Origin: Pseudomonadota bacterium
GTDB taxonomy: Bacteria; Pseudomonadota; Alphaproteobacteria; JAAXGF01
NCBI GenBank assembly: GCA_022563655.1
Contig: JADFMW010000003.1
Coordinates: 1 to 31,569 of the forward strand
DNA length: 31,569 nucleotides
Direction of reading: 5' to 3'
Positions 24,241 through 31,569 of the stretch are shown here, one piece after another. Every line of letters starts with the position of its first letter. Positions within the stretch are counted from its first letter, which is position 1. The notes under the pieces were generated by a model. It searched no databases. It was not told the DNA's origin and saw only the letters and a list, made by a program, of their open reading frames with translations. The position numbers and the translations under genes are program-made.

Positions 24241-24588
24241 TCACGCCTTGGGACCGAGCGCCACCGAGGACAGGCTTTCCCAGCCCTGTCCCGCGGCCAG
24301 GGGGCAGCTCTTGCCGTCGGGCATGGTCATGACGAGGGTCCACGTCGAGCCGTCGCGGGTCGAGAACAGCTCGATGATCCCGCCGTTGCTGGCCAGACCG
24401 ATGGCGATCGGGGCCTCGGCGTATCGGCTTTCGAGTTGTTTGGCCACCCTGGCATGCGTCGCGCACGCGGTCTGCGCCGAGGCCGGCGCCACGACGGCGA
24501 GCAGCAGCGCCAGGGCCAGCCCGACGGCGCCGAAGAGCCTGAGCCTGGCGGCCTTGGGGCTCTCGCGCGTGATCGTCGTGTAGCTCAT
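24241..24588 (-). CDS. Small secreted protein with two cysteines
   Basis: 115 residues from ATG 24588, chosen because GGAAGGAG lies 6 bp upstream; the frame stays open to 24684. A long signal peptide (LFGAVGLALALLLAVVAPASAQ, basic before) ends with an ASA-Q cleavage site. The mature ~75 residues include CATHARVAKQLESRYAEAP, IAIGLASNGGIIELFSTRDG, STWTLVMTMPDGKSC and a terminal WESLSSVALG; the two Cys could form a disulfide. Proteins of this pattern are known in alphaproteobacteria without function. Periplasmic location is inferred. It is divergent from the hyi operon, with about 400 bp between. Confidence 0.75.
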   Translation of the reverse strand: MSYTTITRESPKAARLRLFGAVGLALALLLAVVAPASAQTACATHARVAKQLESRYAEAPIAIGLASNGGIIELFSTRDGSTWTLVMTMPDGKSCPLAAGQGWESLSSVALGPKA

Positions 24589-24760
24589 GGCTCGCTCCTT
24601 CCGTTGGTGGTCAACACGATGCTTCCCTCCCCGGCCGCGCCCGGGCACATCCCTCGAACCGGCGCGCCAAGTCGGGTGTAACAATGAATATAGGGGGGTA
24701 TGTTGAAATGAAGGTGACGGCCGTCACACCTCACGGCGACGTTACATTTTGTTATAGTGC

Positions 24761-24814
24761 GTTCACGGTTTTGTGAATTCCTTATAAAAGTAGATAATTT
24801 CTTTTATCGTGAAC
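24761..24814. repeat. Nested inverted repeat, candidate operator
   Basis: GTTCACG (24761-24767) pairs with CGTGAAC (24808-24814), and inside it ATAAAAG (24784-24790) pairs with CTTTTAT (24801-24807). On the right the two arms touch; on the left they are separated by 16 bases, so a 14-bp palindrome seems split by an insertion. Possible regulator site for the hyi/glxR operon. Confidence 0.45.
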
Positions 24815-24878
24815 AATAGTCATCCTACATCATTCATATCATTCGTATTTTGTTTGAAGCGGGAGAAACTTTTGTTTG

Positions 24879-24923
24879 TCGCCGGCAAAAAGGTGAACGC
24901 CCCTTTCTGGGTGCCGCCGGCGA
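24879..24923 (+). promoter_or_regulatory. Leader hairpin upstream of hyi
   Basis: TCGCCGGC (24879-24886) pairs perfectly with GCCGGCGA (24916-24923), and AAAGG (24889-24893) with CCTTT (24902-24906) inside. It ends 67 bp before the hyi start. It could be a leader structure in the mRNA or a terminator-like element; no T-run follows. Conserved cores of a glycine riboswitch were looked for and are not present. Confidence 0.4.
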
Positions 24924-24990
24924 AACCGGGTCTGGCGCCACCGTCGTACTTCGCCTAGCATGGCGGCGCCGGCCAACGGGGGGGTACGCA

Positions 24991-25770
24991 ATGCCGCGCT
25001 TCGCCGCCAACCTGACGATGCTGTTCAACGAGGTCGAGTTTCTCGACCGCTTCGCCGCCGCGGCAAGCGCCGGCTTCAAGGGGGTCGAGTACCTGTTTCC
25101 CTACGCTTATCCCAAGGACGAGCTGGCCGAGCGGCTGCGCGCCCACGATCTCGTCCAGGCGCTGCACAACCTGCCGTGCGGCGATTGGGACGCCGGCGAC
25201 CGCGGCATCGCCTGCCATCCCGACCGCACCGGCGAGTTTCAGGACGGCGTCGGCCAGGCGATCGACTACGCCACGGCGCTCGGCTGCACGCGGCTCAACT
25301 GCCTGGCCGGCGTCGCGCCCGCCGGCGCGGCGCCCGACCGGCTGCGCGAGACGTTCGTCGCCAACCTGAGGTTCGCGGCCGAAGCGCTCGCCAAGGCCGC
25401 GATCACGCTCTTGACCGAGCCGATCAACACCCGCGACGTGCCCGGCTTCTACCTGTGCCGCAGCGACCAAGCCCTGGCGATCATCGACGAGGTCGGCGCG
25501 CCCAACCTGGCGCTGCAATACGACGTCTACCACATGCAGATCATGGAGGGCGATCTCGCACCCACGATCGAGCGCAACCTGGACCGCATCGCCCACGTCC
25601 AGGTCGCCGACACCCCGGGCCGGCACGAGCCCGGCTCGGGCGAGATCAACTACCCGTTTCTCTTCGACCATCTCGACCGGCTCGGCTATGAGGGCTGGAT
25701 CGGCTGCGAGTACCGGCCCGGCGCCGGCACCACCGACGGCCTCGGCTGGGTCAGGCCGTATCTGGTCTAG
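24991..25770 (+). CDS. hyi: Hydroxypyruvate isomerase
   Basis: 259 residues from ATG 24991, preceded by a G-run; the frame stays open to 24850 but the family starts here (MPRFAANLTMLFNEVEFLDR). It is a TIM-barrel sugar isomerase that interconverts hydroxypyruvate and tartronate semialdehyde. Expected metal and catalytic residues are in place: Glu143 (LLTEPIN), Asp178 with His181 (QYDVYHMQ), Gln204 (HVQVADTPGR) and Glu240 (GCEYRPG). Length matches the family. It is followed 41 bp later by a tartronate semialdehyde reductase, the next enzyme of the glyoxylate to glycerate route, so both are probably one operon. Confidence 0.93.
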   Translation: MPRFAANLTMLFNEVEFLDRFAAAASAGFKGVEYLFPYAYPKDELAERLRAHDLVQALHNLPCGDWDAGDRGIACHPDRTGEFQDGVGQAIDYATALGCTRLNCLAGVAPAGAAPDRLRETFVANLRFAAEALAKAAITLLTEPINTRDVPGFYLCRSDQALAIIDEVGAPNLALQYDVYHMQIMEGDLAPTIERNLDRIAHVQVADTPGRHEPGSGEINYPFLFDHLDRLGYEGWIGCEYRPGAGTTDGLGWVRPYLV

Positions 25771-25811
25771 CGCGGCGCCGCGTAAACATTCTCAGGGAGA
25801 CTTTAAGGATC

Positions 25812-26696
25812 ATGACCAAGATCGGCTTCATCGGCCTCGGCATCATGGGGCGCCCGATGGCGCATCACCTGCAAAACGGCGGCCACGAGGTGACCGGGTA
25901 CGACCTGGTGGAAGAGTCCCTCGTCGAGCTCGAGAAGGCGGGCGGAAAGCGGGCCGACAGTTCGCGCTCGGTCGCCGAAACCACCGACACGATCATCGTC
26001 ATGGTGCCCGACACGCCCGACGTCGACGCCGTGCTGTTCGGCCCGCAAGGCGTCGCCGAGGGCCTGAGCGCGGGCAAGACCGTGGTCGACATGAGCTCGA
26101 TCTCGCCGATCGCGACCAAGGACTTCGCCGCCCGCATCAACGCGCTCGGCTGCGACTACCTGGATGGGCCGGTCTCGGGCGGCGAGGTCGGCGCCAAGGC
26201 GGCGTCGCTCACCATCATGGTCGGCGGCCCAGAGGCGGCGTTCGAGCGCACGCTGCCGCTGTTCGAGATGATGGGCAAGAACATCACCCTCGTCGGCGGC
26301 AACGGCGACGGCCAGACCTGCAAGGTGGCGAACCAGATCGTCGTCGCGCTGACCATCGAGGCGGTCGGCGAGGCGCTGCTGTTCTCCTCCAAGGCCGGCG
26401 CCGACCCGGCCCGCGTGCGCGAGGCGCTGATGGGCGGCTTCGCCGCGTCGCGCATCCTCGAGGTCCACGGCGAGCGCATGATCAAGCGCACCTTCGACCC
26501 CGGCTTTCGCATCGCGCTGCACCAGAAGGACCTCAATCTCGCCCTTTCGGGCGCCCGCGCGCTGGGCTTGAGCCTGCCCAATACCGCCATGGCGCAGGAG
26601 CTGTTCAACGCCTGCGCCGCCAGGGGCGGCTCGGACTGGGACCACTCGGCCATGGTCCGCGCCCTGGAGGCGCTCGCCGACCACGAGGTGGCCTGA
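25812..26696 (+). CDS. glxR: 2-hydroxy-3-oxopropionate (tartronate semialdehyde) reductase
   Basis: 294 residues of the beta-hydroxyacid dehydrogenase family. The NAD(P) loop is GFIGLGIMGRPMAHHL (5-20), the substrate loop LDGPVSGGEVGAKAASLTIM (117-136), and the catalytic Lys171 sits in CKVANQIVV; the C-terminal helical part (KDLNLALSGARALGLSLP) closes the active site. It reduces tartronate semialdehyde to glycerate, matching the preceding hydroxypyruvate isomerase. AGGGAG lies upstream of the ATG. 3-hydroxyisobutyrate dehydrogenase is the main alternative by family, but the partner gene favours this role. garR and glxR are the common symbols; I use glxR because of the hyi neighbour. Confidence 0.9.
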   Translation: MTKIGFIGLGIMGRPMAHHLQNGGHEVTGYDLVEESLVELEKAGGKRADSSRSVAETTDTIIVMVPDTPDVDAVLFGPQGVAEGLSAGKTVVDMSSISPIATKDFAARINALGCDYLDGPVSGGEVGAKAASLTIMVGGPEAAFERTLPLFEMMGKNITLVGGNGDGQTCKVANQIVVALTIEAVGEALLFSSKAGADPARVREALMGGFAASRILEVHGERMIKRTFDPGFRIALHQKDLNLALSGARALGLSLPNTAMAQELFNACAARGGSDWDHSAMVRALEALADHEVA

Positions 26697-26752
26697 GCTG
26701 TCGGTTGGCGGTCGCCTGAGCGGTCGCCGGAGCGGTCAGTTAGCGGTCAGCG
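26694..26752 (+). repeat. Short tandem repeat around AGCGGTC
   Basis: Units of the kind GAGCGGTCGCC and TTAGCGGTCAGC follow each other right after the glxR stop codon, with four to five copies of (A/G)GCGGTC. Low-complexity expansion at a gene end; no hairpin with T-run is formed. Confidence 0.6.
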
Positions 26753-27019
26753 GGTTTTCCATGGCGAGGGAAGCGGCGGGTTCAAGATGGTTGTAGGGCA
26801 CCGCGACAACATCGCAGCGGACGCCGCCGTCGCCGAATCGCTCGGGCCATGCGCGCAAGCGCTCGAATAAAAATACTTCAACCGATAGGCGCCCCTACCG
26901 TCCTCCATGTTCCTTTCGTTCATGGAATCATTACCCTTGTCGGGTACATTTCTTTATGATGCCAGGATTAGCCCATTGTCGGACCGTAGCGGAGAGGCCT
27001 CCAGAACAAGGGGCGGGAA
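26753..27019. other. Gap with possible gene remnant
   Basis: No intact gene. On the minus strand about 43 codons, from about 26874 to a TGA near 26745, read protein-like (LRAWPERFGDGGVRCDVVAV then PYNHLEPAASLAM) but have no start and no continuation, so this may be the tail of a lost gene. The last 60 bp lead to the response regulator, with a GGGGCGGGAA ribosome binding site before 27020. Confidence 0.35.
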
Positions 27020-27431
27020 ATGACGCATAGGGGCGCCGTTTCCATTCGTGTCCTCGTGATCGACGATCAAAGAACCATGCGGGATATCATCCGGCACTTG
27101 TTGGGGCAGGTTGGTATTCACGATATCGAAGAGGCCGAAAATGGAGAAGAGGCTGTCGATCTGATTTGCCGGCCCGGCTTCGTCCAGCCGGACATTATCA
27201 TCTGCGATCTGCACATGAAAAAAATGGATGGGATGGAGTTCTGCAACAAAATGCGCCTTTGACAAGAACATCCTCCAACCCGGTATCCCCATCATCATCC
27301 TGACCGGGGACCACGACACGTTTATGCATGAGGTAACGCAACAGATCGGCGCGACGACGGTGCTCCTGAAACCGGTTTCGGCGGACGCGCTCAAGGAACA
27401 AATCGAAGCCGCCGTGGGATTCTCGATTTAG
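27020..27431 (+). pseudogene. Single-domain response regulator, broken by one extra base
   Basis: The first frame (27020-27262) gives VLVIDDQRTMRDIIRHLLGQ (acidic pair at 15-16), AENGEEAVDLI and phospho-acceptor Asp63 in IIICDLHMKKMDGMEF, then stops at NKMRL. The next frame continues exactly where a CheY-like domain should: DKNILQPGIPIIILTGDHDT, then IGATTVLLKPVSADALKEQI, with the conserved Thr and Lys, ending at 27431. Removing one T from the TTT at 27258-27260 joins both into a complete receiver of about 136 residues. It would be a stand-alone CheY-type regulator with no output domain and no kinase next to it. Whether the extra base is real or a sequencing error cannot be told here. Confidence 0.85.
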
Positions 27432-27459
27432 ACGCCGCGCCCTCCTAGTAAGTGGCCTA

Positions 27460-27528
27460 GTAACTGGGGACAGTATATAGTTTTTGGTGATCTCGGGCGA
27501 CGCTAAATTATATACTGTCCCCAGTTAC
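27460..27528. repeat. Perfect 20-bp inverted repeat with 29-bp loop
   Basis: GTAACTGGGGACAGTATATA (27460-27479) is the exact reverse complement of 27509-27528. It lies between the convergent response regulator and the VWA gene. Palindromes with a GGGGACAGTATA core are typical of dispersed REP/MITE-like elements in proteobacteria. It may also stop transcription from both sides. Confidence 0.85.
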
Positions 27529-27536
27529 CCAGTTCC

Positions 27537-29627
27537 CTACCGCCCCTCGGCGCGCCAGGCCAGCAGCAGGCCGCCGAGGGAAAGCAGCAGCACGAGCCAG
27601 GTCGGCATCAGCGGGGCCTGGCGAATTCCGGCGACGACGTAGTCCTGGTTGGCCTTCAGCCCGATCCAGCCGCGCCCGGCCGTATCGCGCCCGGGGCGCA
27701 CCATGCGCACCGACGGCGCGGCGCCGTCGGCGAGCCACGCGACGGCGCCGCCGGTGGCCCGCGCCAGCGGCTCGAGCGTCTCGGCGCTCGCGCGCAGGTC
27801 GGCGAACTCGAGCGGGTTGACCTCGCCGACCGCGCCGATGGCGCTCAGCCGGCCGTCGCTCACGCGATAGATGCCCGGCTCGTCGACGGTGATGGCCGCC
27901 GTTGCGCGCCCGTCGGCGGCCGCCTCGAGGGCGACCACGCGGCGCGCCCCGGAGGGGCCGATCACTTCGACCGAGTCGGCGGCCCGGGCGAGGCTGCGGC
28001 GGACGATCTCGATGCGGTTGCCGCGGACGATGGCGCGCAGGTCCTCCTCCTCGAGGTCGGGCTCCTTCATCAGCCAGTGGGCGAGGCGGCGCAACAGCTC
28101 GGCTTGCGGCCCGCCGCCTTCGAAGCCGCGCGCCCACAGCCACATGTGGTCGGTGAGTAGCTGCGCCACGCGCCCCCGGCCGATCCGGTCGAGGACCAGG
28201 ATCGGGCCGCCGTCGGCGCCCTCCATCAGCACCGTGCCGTGGTCGACCTCGACGCCGATCTGGCGGAACCAGCGGCCCCAGCTCGGCGGGTCCGACTCGG
28301 CGCCGGGCAGGCGCGCGGTCACCGGATGGCGGCGGCCGAGGTCACTGAGCCGTGCGCGGAACCCCCTCTCGATGACCTCGCCCGTGGGCCGCGCCGGCAG
28401 CACTTGGCGGAGCGGCGTGCGGTACAAGCTGAGCGCCGTGGCGAACGCCGGTCCCGCAGCGGTGAGCAGCGCGCCGCCTTGCTCGACGTAGCGCGCGATG
28501 TTTTCCAGATAGATGGACGGCACCACGCCGCGCTGCCGGAAGCGGTCGAAGATGATGAGGTCGAACTCGTTGAGCTTGGTCTGGAACAGCTCGCGGATGG
28601 GGAACGAGATCAGCGCCAGCTCGCGGATCGGCGTGGCGTCCTGCTTCTCCGGCGGGCGCAGGATGGTGAAGTGCACGAGATCGACCGATGGGTCGGCCTT
28701 GAGCAGGTTGCGCCACACCCGCTCGCCGGTGTGCGCCTCGCCCGAGACCAGCAGCACCCGCAGCCGCTCGCGCACGCCGTTGACCTCGACCACGGCGCGG
28801 TTGTTGATGCGGCTCAGTTCGGCGGGACCGTCCTCGACCTCGAGCTCGATCACCGTGGGTCCGGCGCGGTCGAGGGTGAACCCCATCTCGTAGCTCGCGC
28901 CCACGGGCACGAAGTGGGACTTCGACGGGCCGTCGCCCTGGCGCACCGTCACCCGGGCCAGACCCCCGCCGCGCCGACGCGCGCCCGCGTCCTCGACGCG
29001 CAGGGACAAGCTCTGCGGGTGGCCGACGATGCCGTAGCGCGGCGCCCGCTCGACGACCAGCCGGCGGTCGGCCTCGCCGCGCCGGCCGCTGAGCAGCACG
29101 TGCAGCGGGGCGTCGAAGCCGAGCGAGGCGGCGTCGGCCGGCGCGTCGTGCACCTGGCCGTCGGTGATCATGACCACGCCGGCGAGGCGCCGCCGCGGCA
29201 CGTCGGCGAGCGCCTCGTCGAGCGCTGCGAACAGCCGGGTGCCGCTGCCCGCCGCGCCCGCCGCGCCGGCTCGCGAGGCGTCGACGGTGACGATGCGCGC
29301 CTCGAGGTTGGGGATCGCCTCGAGCTTGGCCTTCAGGTCGGCGAGCGCGGCGTCGGCCTGCGCCCGCCGCTCGCCGATGCCCTGGCTCGCCGAATGGTCG
29401 ACGACGAGCACCGCGATGTCGGGCAACAGCTCGCGGCTTTCCTCGACCAGCTCGGGATTGACGAGCGCCGCCAGTACGGCCGCAAGGCCGAGCGCCCGCC
29501 ACCAGATGCCGCTGGCGCGACGCGCCAGCCCGAGCGCGACGGCGCCGGCGGCGGCGGCCGCGAGGATCGCGAGAAGCGGCCACGGCAGCAGCGGCGCGGC
29601 GGTGATCGTGGTCAGCGACTCGGTCAT
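27537..29627 (-). CDS. Membrane protein with von Willebrand A-like and ThuA/GATase-like domains
   Basis: 696 residues. Two membrane helices open the protein (about 15-35 and 43-57), a third closes it (about 673-690, LMPTWLVLLLSLGGLLLAW). A VWA-like domain follows the first pair, with the MIDAS motif VVDHSAS (Asp77, Ser79, Ser81) and MITDGQVHDA. The middle part (LRVLLVSGEAHTGERVWRNL, DLIIFDRFRQRG, YVEQGGALLTAAGPAF) resembles the amidotransferase-like fold found in such proteins. They commonly sit in clusters with MoxR ATPase and DUF58 proteins, acting in envelope protein assembly or metal-dependent chaperoning; those partners would be outside the window. The start overlaps the stop of the upstream gene by 4 bases (ATGA), so translation is coupled. 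Confidence 0.82.
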   Translation of the reverse strand: MTESLTTITAAPLLPWPLLAILAAAAAGAVALGLARRASGIWWRALGLAAVLAALVNPELVEESRELLPDIAVLVVDHSASQGIGERRAQADAALADLKAKLEAIPNLEARIVTVDASRAGAAGAAGSGTRLFAALDEALADVPRRRLAGVVMITDGQVHDAPADAASLGFDAPLHVLLSGRRGEADRRLVVERAPRYGIVGHPQSLSLRVEDAGARRRGGGLARVTVRQGDGPSKSHFVPVGASYEMGFTLDRAGPTVIELEVEDGPAELSRINNRAVVEVNGVRERLRVLLVSGEAHTGERVWRNLLKADPSVDLVHFTILRPPEKQDATPIRELALISFPIRELFQTKLNEFDLIIFDRFRQRGVVPSIYLENIARYVEQGGALLTAAGPAFATALSLYRTPLRQVLPARPTGEVIERGFRARLSDLGRRHPVTARLPGAESDPPSWGRWFRQIGVEVDHGTVLMEGADGGPILVLDRIGRGRVAQLLTDHMWLWARGFEGGGPQAELLRRLAHWLMKEPDLEEEDLRAIVRGNRIEIVRRSLARAADSVEVIGPSGARRVVALEAAADGRATAAITVDEPGIYRVSDGRLSAIGAVGEVNPLEFADLRASAETLEPLARATGGAVAWLADGAAPSVRMVRPGRDTAGRGWIGLKANQDYVVAGIRQAPLMPTWLVLLLSLGGLLLAWRAEGR

Positions 29628-31569
29628 TGCCCCAAACGCTCGAGGATGGCCGGCAGGTGCACCTGGTCGGCCTTGTAGTTGCCGGTCATGGCGTACATCG
29701 CCAGGTTGACGCCAAAGCGGTACGCCTGCTCGCGCTGGCGCTCGCCGCCCGGCACGACGGCGAAGAGCGGCCGTCCGCGGTCGTCGATGGCCCAGGCGGC
29801 GGCCCAGTCGTGGCTGCCGATGATCAGCGACGAGACGCCGTCGTTGACCCCGCCCTCGCGGCGTTCGACCCAGACCTGGCCCCCGGTCCAGCGTCCGGGG
29901 AACTCTTGCATCAGGTAGAACGAGCGGGTCAGCACGTGGTCCGGCGGCACCGGCCGGAGCGGCGGGATGTTGAGACCCGCGAGCAGCTCGCGCAGACGCC
30001 GGGCGCCGGGACTCGCGCCGCCCATCAACAAGGCCGGCGCCGCGTTCCTGTCGCGCGTGTCGAACAGGATGATGCCGCCGGTCTTGAGATAGCGATCGAC
30101 CTTGGCCAGCGCCTCGGGCGTCAGCGGCGGCTGGGAGTCGGTGACCGCCCAGTAGATGAGCGGGAAGAAGATCAGCTCATGGTTATTGATGTCGATTCCG
30201 AGCGGCGGCGCCGGCTCGATCGAGGTGCGCGCGCGCAGGGCGGCGCCGAGGCCTTCGAGCCCGGCGCGGCTGACCCGGTCGACGGCGGCGTCGCCGGTGC
30301 GCACGTAGGCGAGGCGGGTATCGAGCGTCGCCTCGAGCGCGAAGTCGTCGCCGTCTTGCGCCCAAGCCGGGGCCGCGGCCAGCCCCAACACGACGGCGGC
30401 CGCCGTCACGCCGCGCGCGCCCAGCGGCAGCAGCCCGCGCAACGCCAGGCCGGCGACGAGGTCGAGCAGCGCCAGCGCCACGGCCGCCGCGAGCAGCCAA
30501 GGCTTGAGGTCGGTCTCGCCGGTCTCGCCGTACAACCGGCGCTCGACGCCGTCGGGCAGGGTCTCGATCGCCCGCAGCTCGCCGAGCCCGGCGGTCAGGT
30601 TCAACGCCCGGCGCGCCCCGCCGGCGCCGTAAAAACCGGGCGGGTGCGCCGGCCCCACCCGCGCCTCGGCGAAGTCGGCGGCGGGGAGCGCACGGCTGGT
30701 CGGCGGCGGCTCGACGAAGCGGCCGAACCCGTCGAGCGTCTCGAGCGGCGCCAGCGCGCCTTCCCCCGGCTCGCCCGCGACGCCCAGGCTCAGGCCGACG
30801 AGGCGCTGCAGCATCTCGACGAACAGGCCCGAAAGCGCCAGGTTCGACCAGTCGGTGTTGGCGGTGGTGTGGACCAGCACCAGCCAGCCGCTGCCGCGCC
30901 GTTCGCCCGTGACCAGCGGCGTGCCGTCGGCCAGCCTGGCCCAGGTCCTGGCGGCGAGGTCGAGCGACGGCTCGGCCAGCACCTGGCGCCGCACGCGCAC
31001 GTCGGCCGGCACGGTGAGCCCGGCGAACGGGGAGCCGGGCTCGAAGGCGGCGAGCGCCGCCGGCTCGCGCCACGACAGCGCGCCGCCCAGCGCCCGGCCG
31101 CCGCCGCGCAGGCGCACCGGGACCAGGTCGTCGGCGCCCTCGGCGAGGCGCGGCCCGGCGAAGCGGATCAGCACGCCGCCCGCCTCGAGCCAGCTTTCGA
31201 GCAGCGCCCGCTCGGGGCCGATGACATTGGCGACGTCGGCGAGGACCAACGCCGCGAGCGGGCGCTGCATCAGCTCGCGCAACTCGCCCTTGCGCACCTC
31301 GCTGAACGGGTTGAGGGCGCGCTCGAGGTAGTGCATCTCGGACAACAGCGGCTGGTCGGCTTCGATCGAGCTGGCGGAGACCAGCCCGACCGGCCGCCGC
31401 CGCCAGCGCTCGTCAAGCAGCACCACCGCGCCGGCGCTGCGTTCGCCTTCGATGTCGAGGCGCACGATCCGGTTGCGCAGCTCGGTGAGCGCGCCGATCT
31501 TGACCTCGGCGAAGCGCTCGCCGGGGGCGAACACCGCCTGCTCGCGGGCGAGCAGGGCGCCGCCCTTGC
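29624..31569 (-). CDS. DUF4159-domain membrane protein, N-terminus beyond the window
   Basis: At least 647 residues are visible; the frame is open to the right edge, so the N-terminal BatA-like membrane part lies outside. The visible first half is a Gly/Arg-rich extracytoplasmic region with an amidotransferase-like segment (GPERALLESWLEAGGVLIRF). Then come membrane segments (LKPWLLAAAVALALLDLVAG, RGVTAAAVVLGLAAAPAWAQ), and the C-terminal DUF4159 domain: ATLDTRLAYVRTGDAAVD, DINNHELIFFPLIYWAVTD, YLKTGGIILFDTRDRN, RSFYLMQEFPGRW and VNLAMYAMTGNYKADQVH. Such proteins are paired with the VWA-like protein in alphaproteobacterial MoxR/DUF58 clusters. Function unknown; an envelope role is inferred. 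Confidence 0.85.
   Translation of the reverse strand, partial: KGGALLAREQAVFAPGERFAEVKIGALTELRNRIVRLDIEGERSAGAVVLLDERWRRRPVGLVSASSIEADQPLLSEMHYLERALNPFSEVRKGELRELMQRPLAALVLADVANVIGPERALLESWLEAGGVLIRFAGPRLAEGADDLVPVRLRGGGRALGGALSWREPAALAAFEPGSPFAGLTVPADVRVRRQVLAEPSLDLAARTWARLADGTPLVTGERRGSGWLVLVHTTANTDWSNLALSGLFVEMLQRLVGLSLGVAGEPGEGALAPLETLDGFGRFVEPPPTSRALPAADFAEARVGPAHPPGFYGAGGARRALNLTAGLGELRAIETLPDGVERRLYGETGETDLKPWLLAAAVALALLDLVAGLALRGLLPLGARGVTAAAVVLGLAAAPAWAQDGDDFALEATLDTRLAYVRTGDAAVDRVSRAGLEGLGAALRARTSIEPAPPLGIDINNHELIFFPLIYWAVTDSQPPLTPEALAKVDRYLKTGGIILFDTRDRNAAPALLMGGASPGARRLRELLAGLNIPPLRPVPPDHVLTRSFYLMQEFPGRWTGGQVWVERREGGVNDGVSSLIIGSHDWAAAWAIDDRGRPLFAVVPGGERQREQAYRFGVNLAMYAMTGNYKADQVHLPAILERLGQ

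Larger units (their letters stand above)
24589..24990. other. Long AT-rich regulatory gap before hyi
   Basis: No gene is visible in these 402 bases. They include an AT-rich core (about 24740-24860) with the nested inverted repeat at 24761-24814 and a GC-rich hairpin at 24879-24923. The gap separates two divergent genes, so it should hold both promoters; I could not assign clear -35/-10 pairs. Confidence 0.6.

Noticed and set aside
22709..24583. 624-codon plus-strand ORF
   Set aside because: It crosses several minus-strand genes with signal peptides and ribosome binding sites; its composition (Arg/Gly/Pro-rich) is that of a shadow.
24850..24930. Glycine riboswitch before hyi
   Set aside because: GCGGGAGA and a hairpin are there, but the conserved CCGAAGG/GCAA and AACTCTCAGG cores are missing.
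28239..29678. 479-codon plus-strand ORF opposite the VWA gene
   Set aside because: Low-complexity Arg/Ala/Gly/Asp-rich shadow; the minus strand has the MIDAS motif and membrane helices.

Overview
The window looks like a GC-rich alphaproteobacterial chromosome, probably Rhodospirillales-like. The evidence is a block of a branched-chain aminotransferase divergent from a MarR, OmpR and EnvZ-like set, a hyi/glxR pair, a DUF4159/von Willebrand A membrane-protein pair, and a tRNA-His with encoded CCA. The lineage is an inference from gene content and codon style; no rRNA marker is present. The first ~0.8 kb is strikingly AT-rich and has foreign coding style, so it is either a chimeric contig end or an insertion from a very different genome.

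Layout. 1-800: AT-rich debris with a minus-strand piece of a PMT/ArnT-type membrane glycosyltransferase abutting a small plus-strand ORF. 1037-4661: a large lipoprotein and a DUF2235 alpha/beta hydrolase with C-terminal membrane helices. 4710-8196: core genes (BCAT on the minus strand; MarR, response regulator and histidine kinase on the plus strand). 8262-20668: an accessory surface-glycan island with seven intact sulfotransferase genes, one decayed sulfotransferase remnant, three glycosyltransferases, a methyltransferase and an APH-like kinase homologue. Five of the sulfotransferases are close paralogues (four in tandem at 12790-16409, one at 19862-20668), and the remnant at 9099-9304 belongs to the same family. 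20914-24684: TetR regulator, a strong promoter plus ~115-nt unannotated RNA plus intrinsic terminator, tRNA-His, a frame-disturbed DUF547 gene, a Tyr/Asp/His-rich lipoprotein and a small secreted protein. 24991-26696: hydroxypyruvate isomerase and tartronate semialdehyde reductase (glyoxylate/glycerate metabolism). 27020-27431: a single-domain response regulator broken by a one-base insertion. 27460-27528: a perfect 20-bp inverted repeat. 27537-31569: two overlapping membrane proteins, the second running off the right edge.

How the genes may work together. The island most likely builds and sulfates a cell-surface or capsular glycan: glycosyltransferases assemble it, the methyltransferase and kinase homologue may decorate it, and the sulfotransferases add sulfate from PAPS. 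The tandem paralogues share duplicated intergenic DNA and have diverged in the acceptor-facing parts, as expected of copies taking on different acceptor positions. No PAPS synthesis, polymerase or export genes are visible here. The most novel-looking items are the amplified sulfotransferase family with a Lys-to-Gln change in the PAPS loop, the kinase homologue lacking the catalytic Asp, and the putative structured small RNA at 21794-21909. Two genes (DUF547, response regulator) carry single-base indels that could be decay or uncorrected sequencing error.
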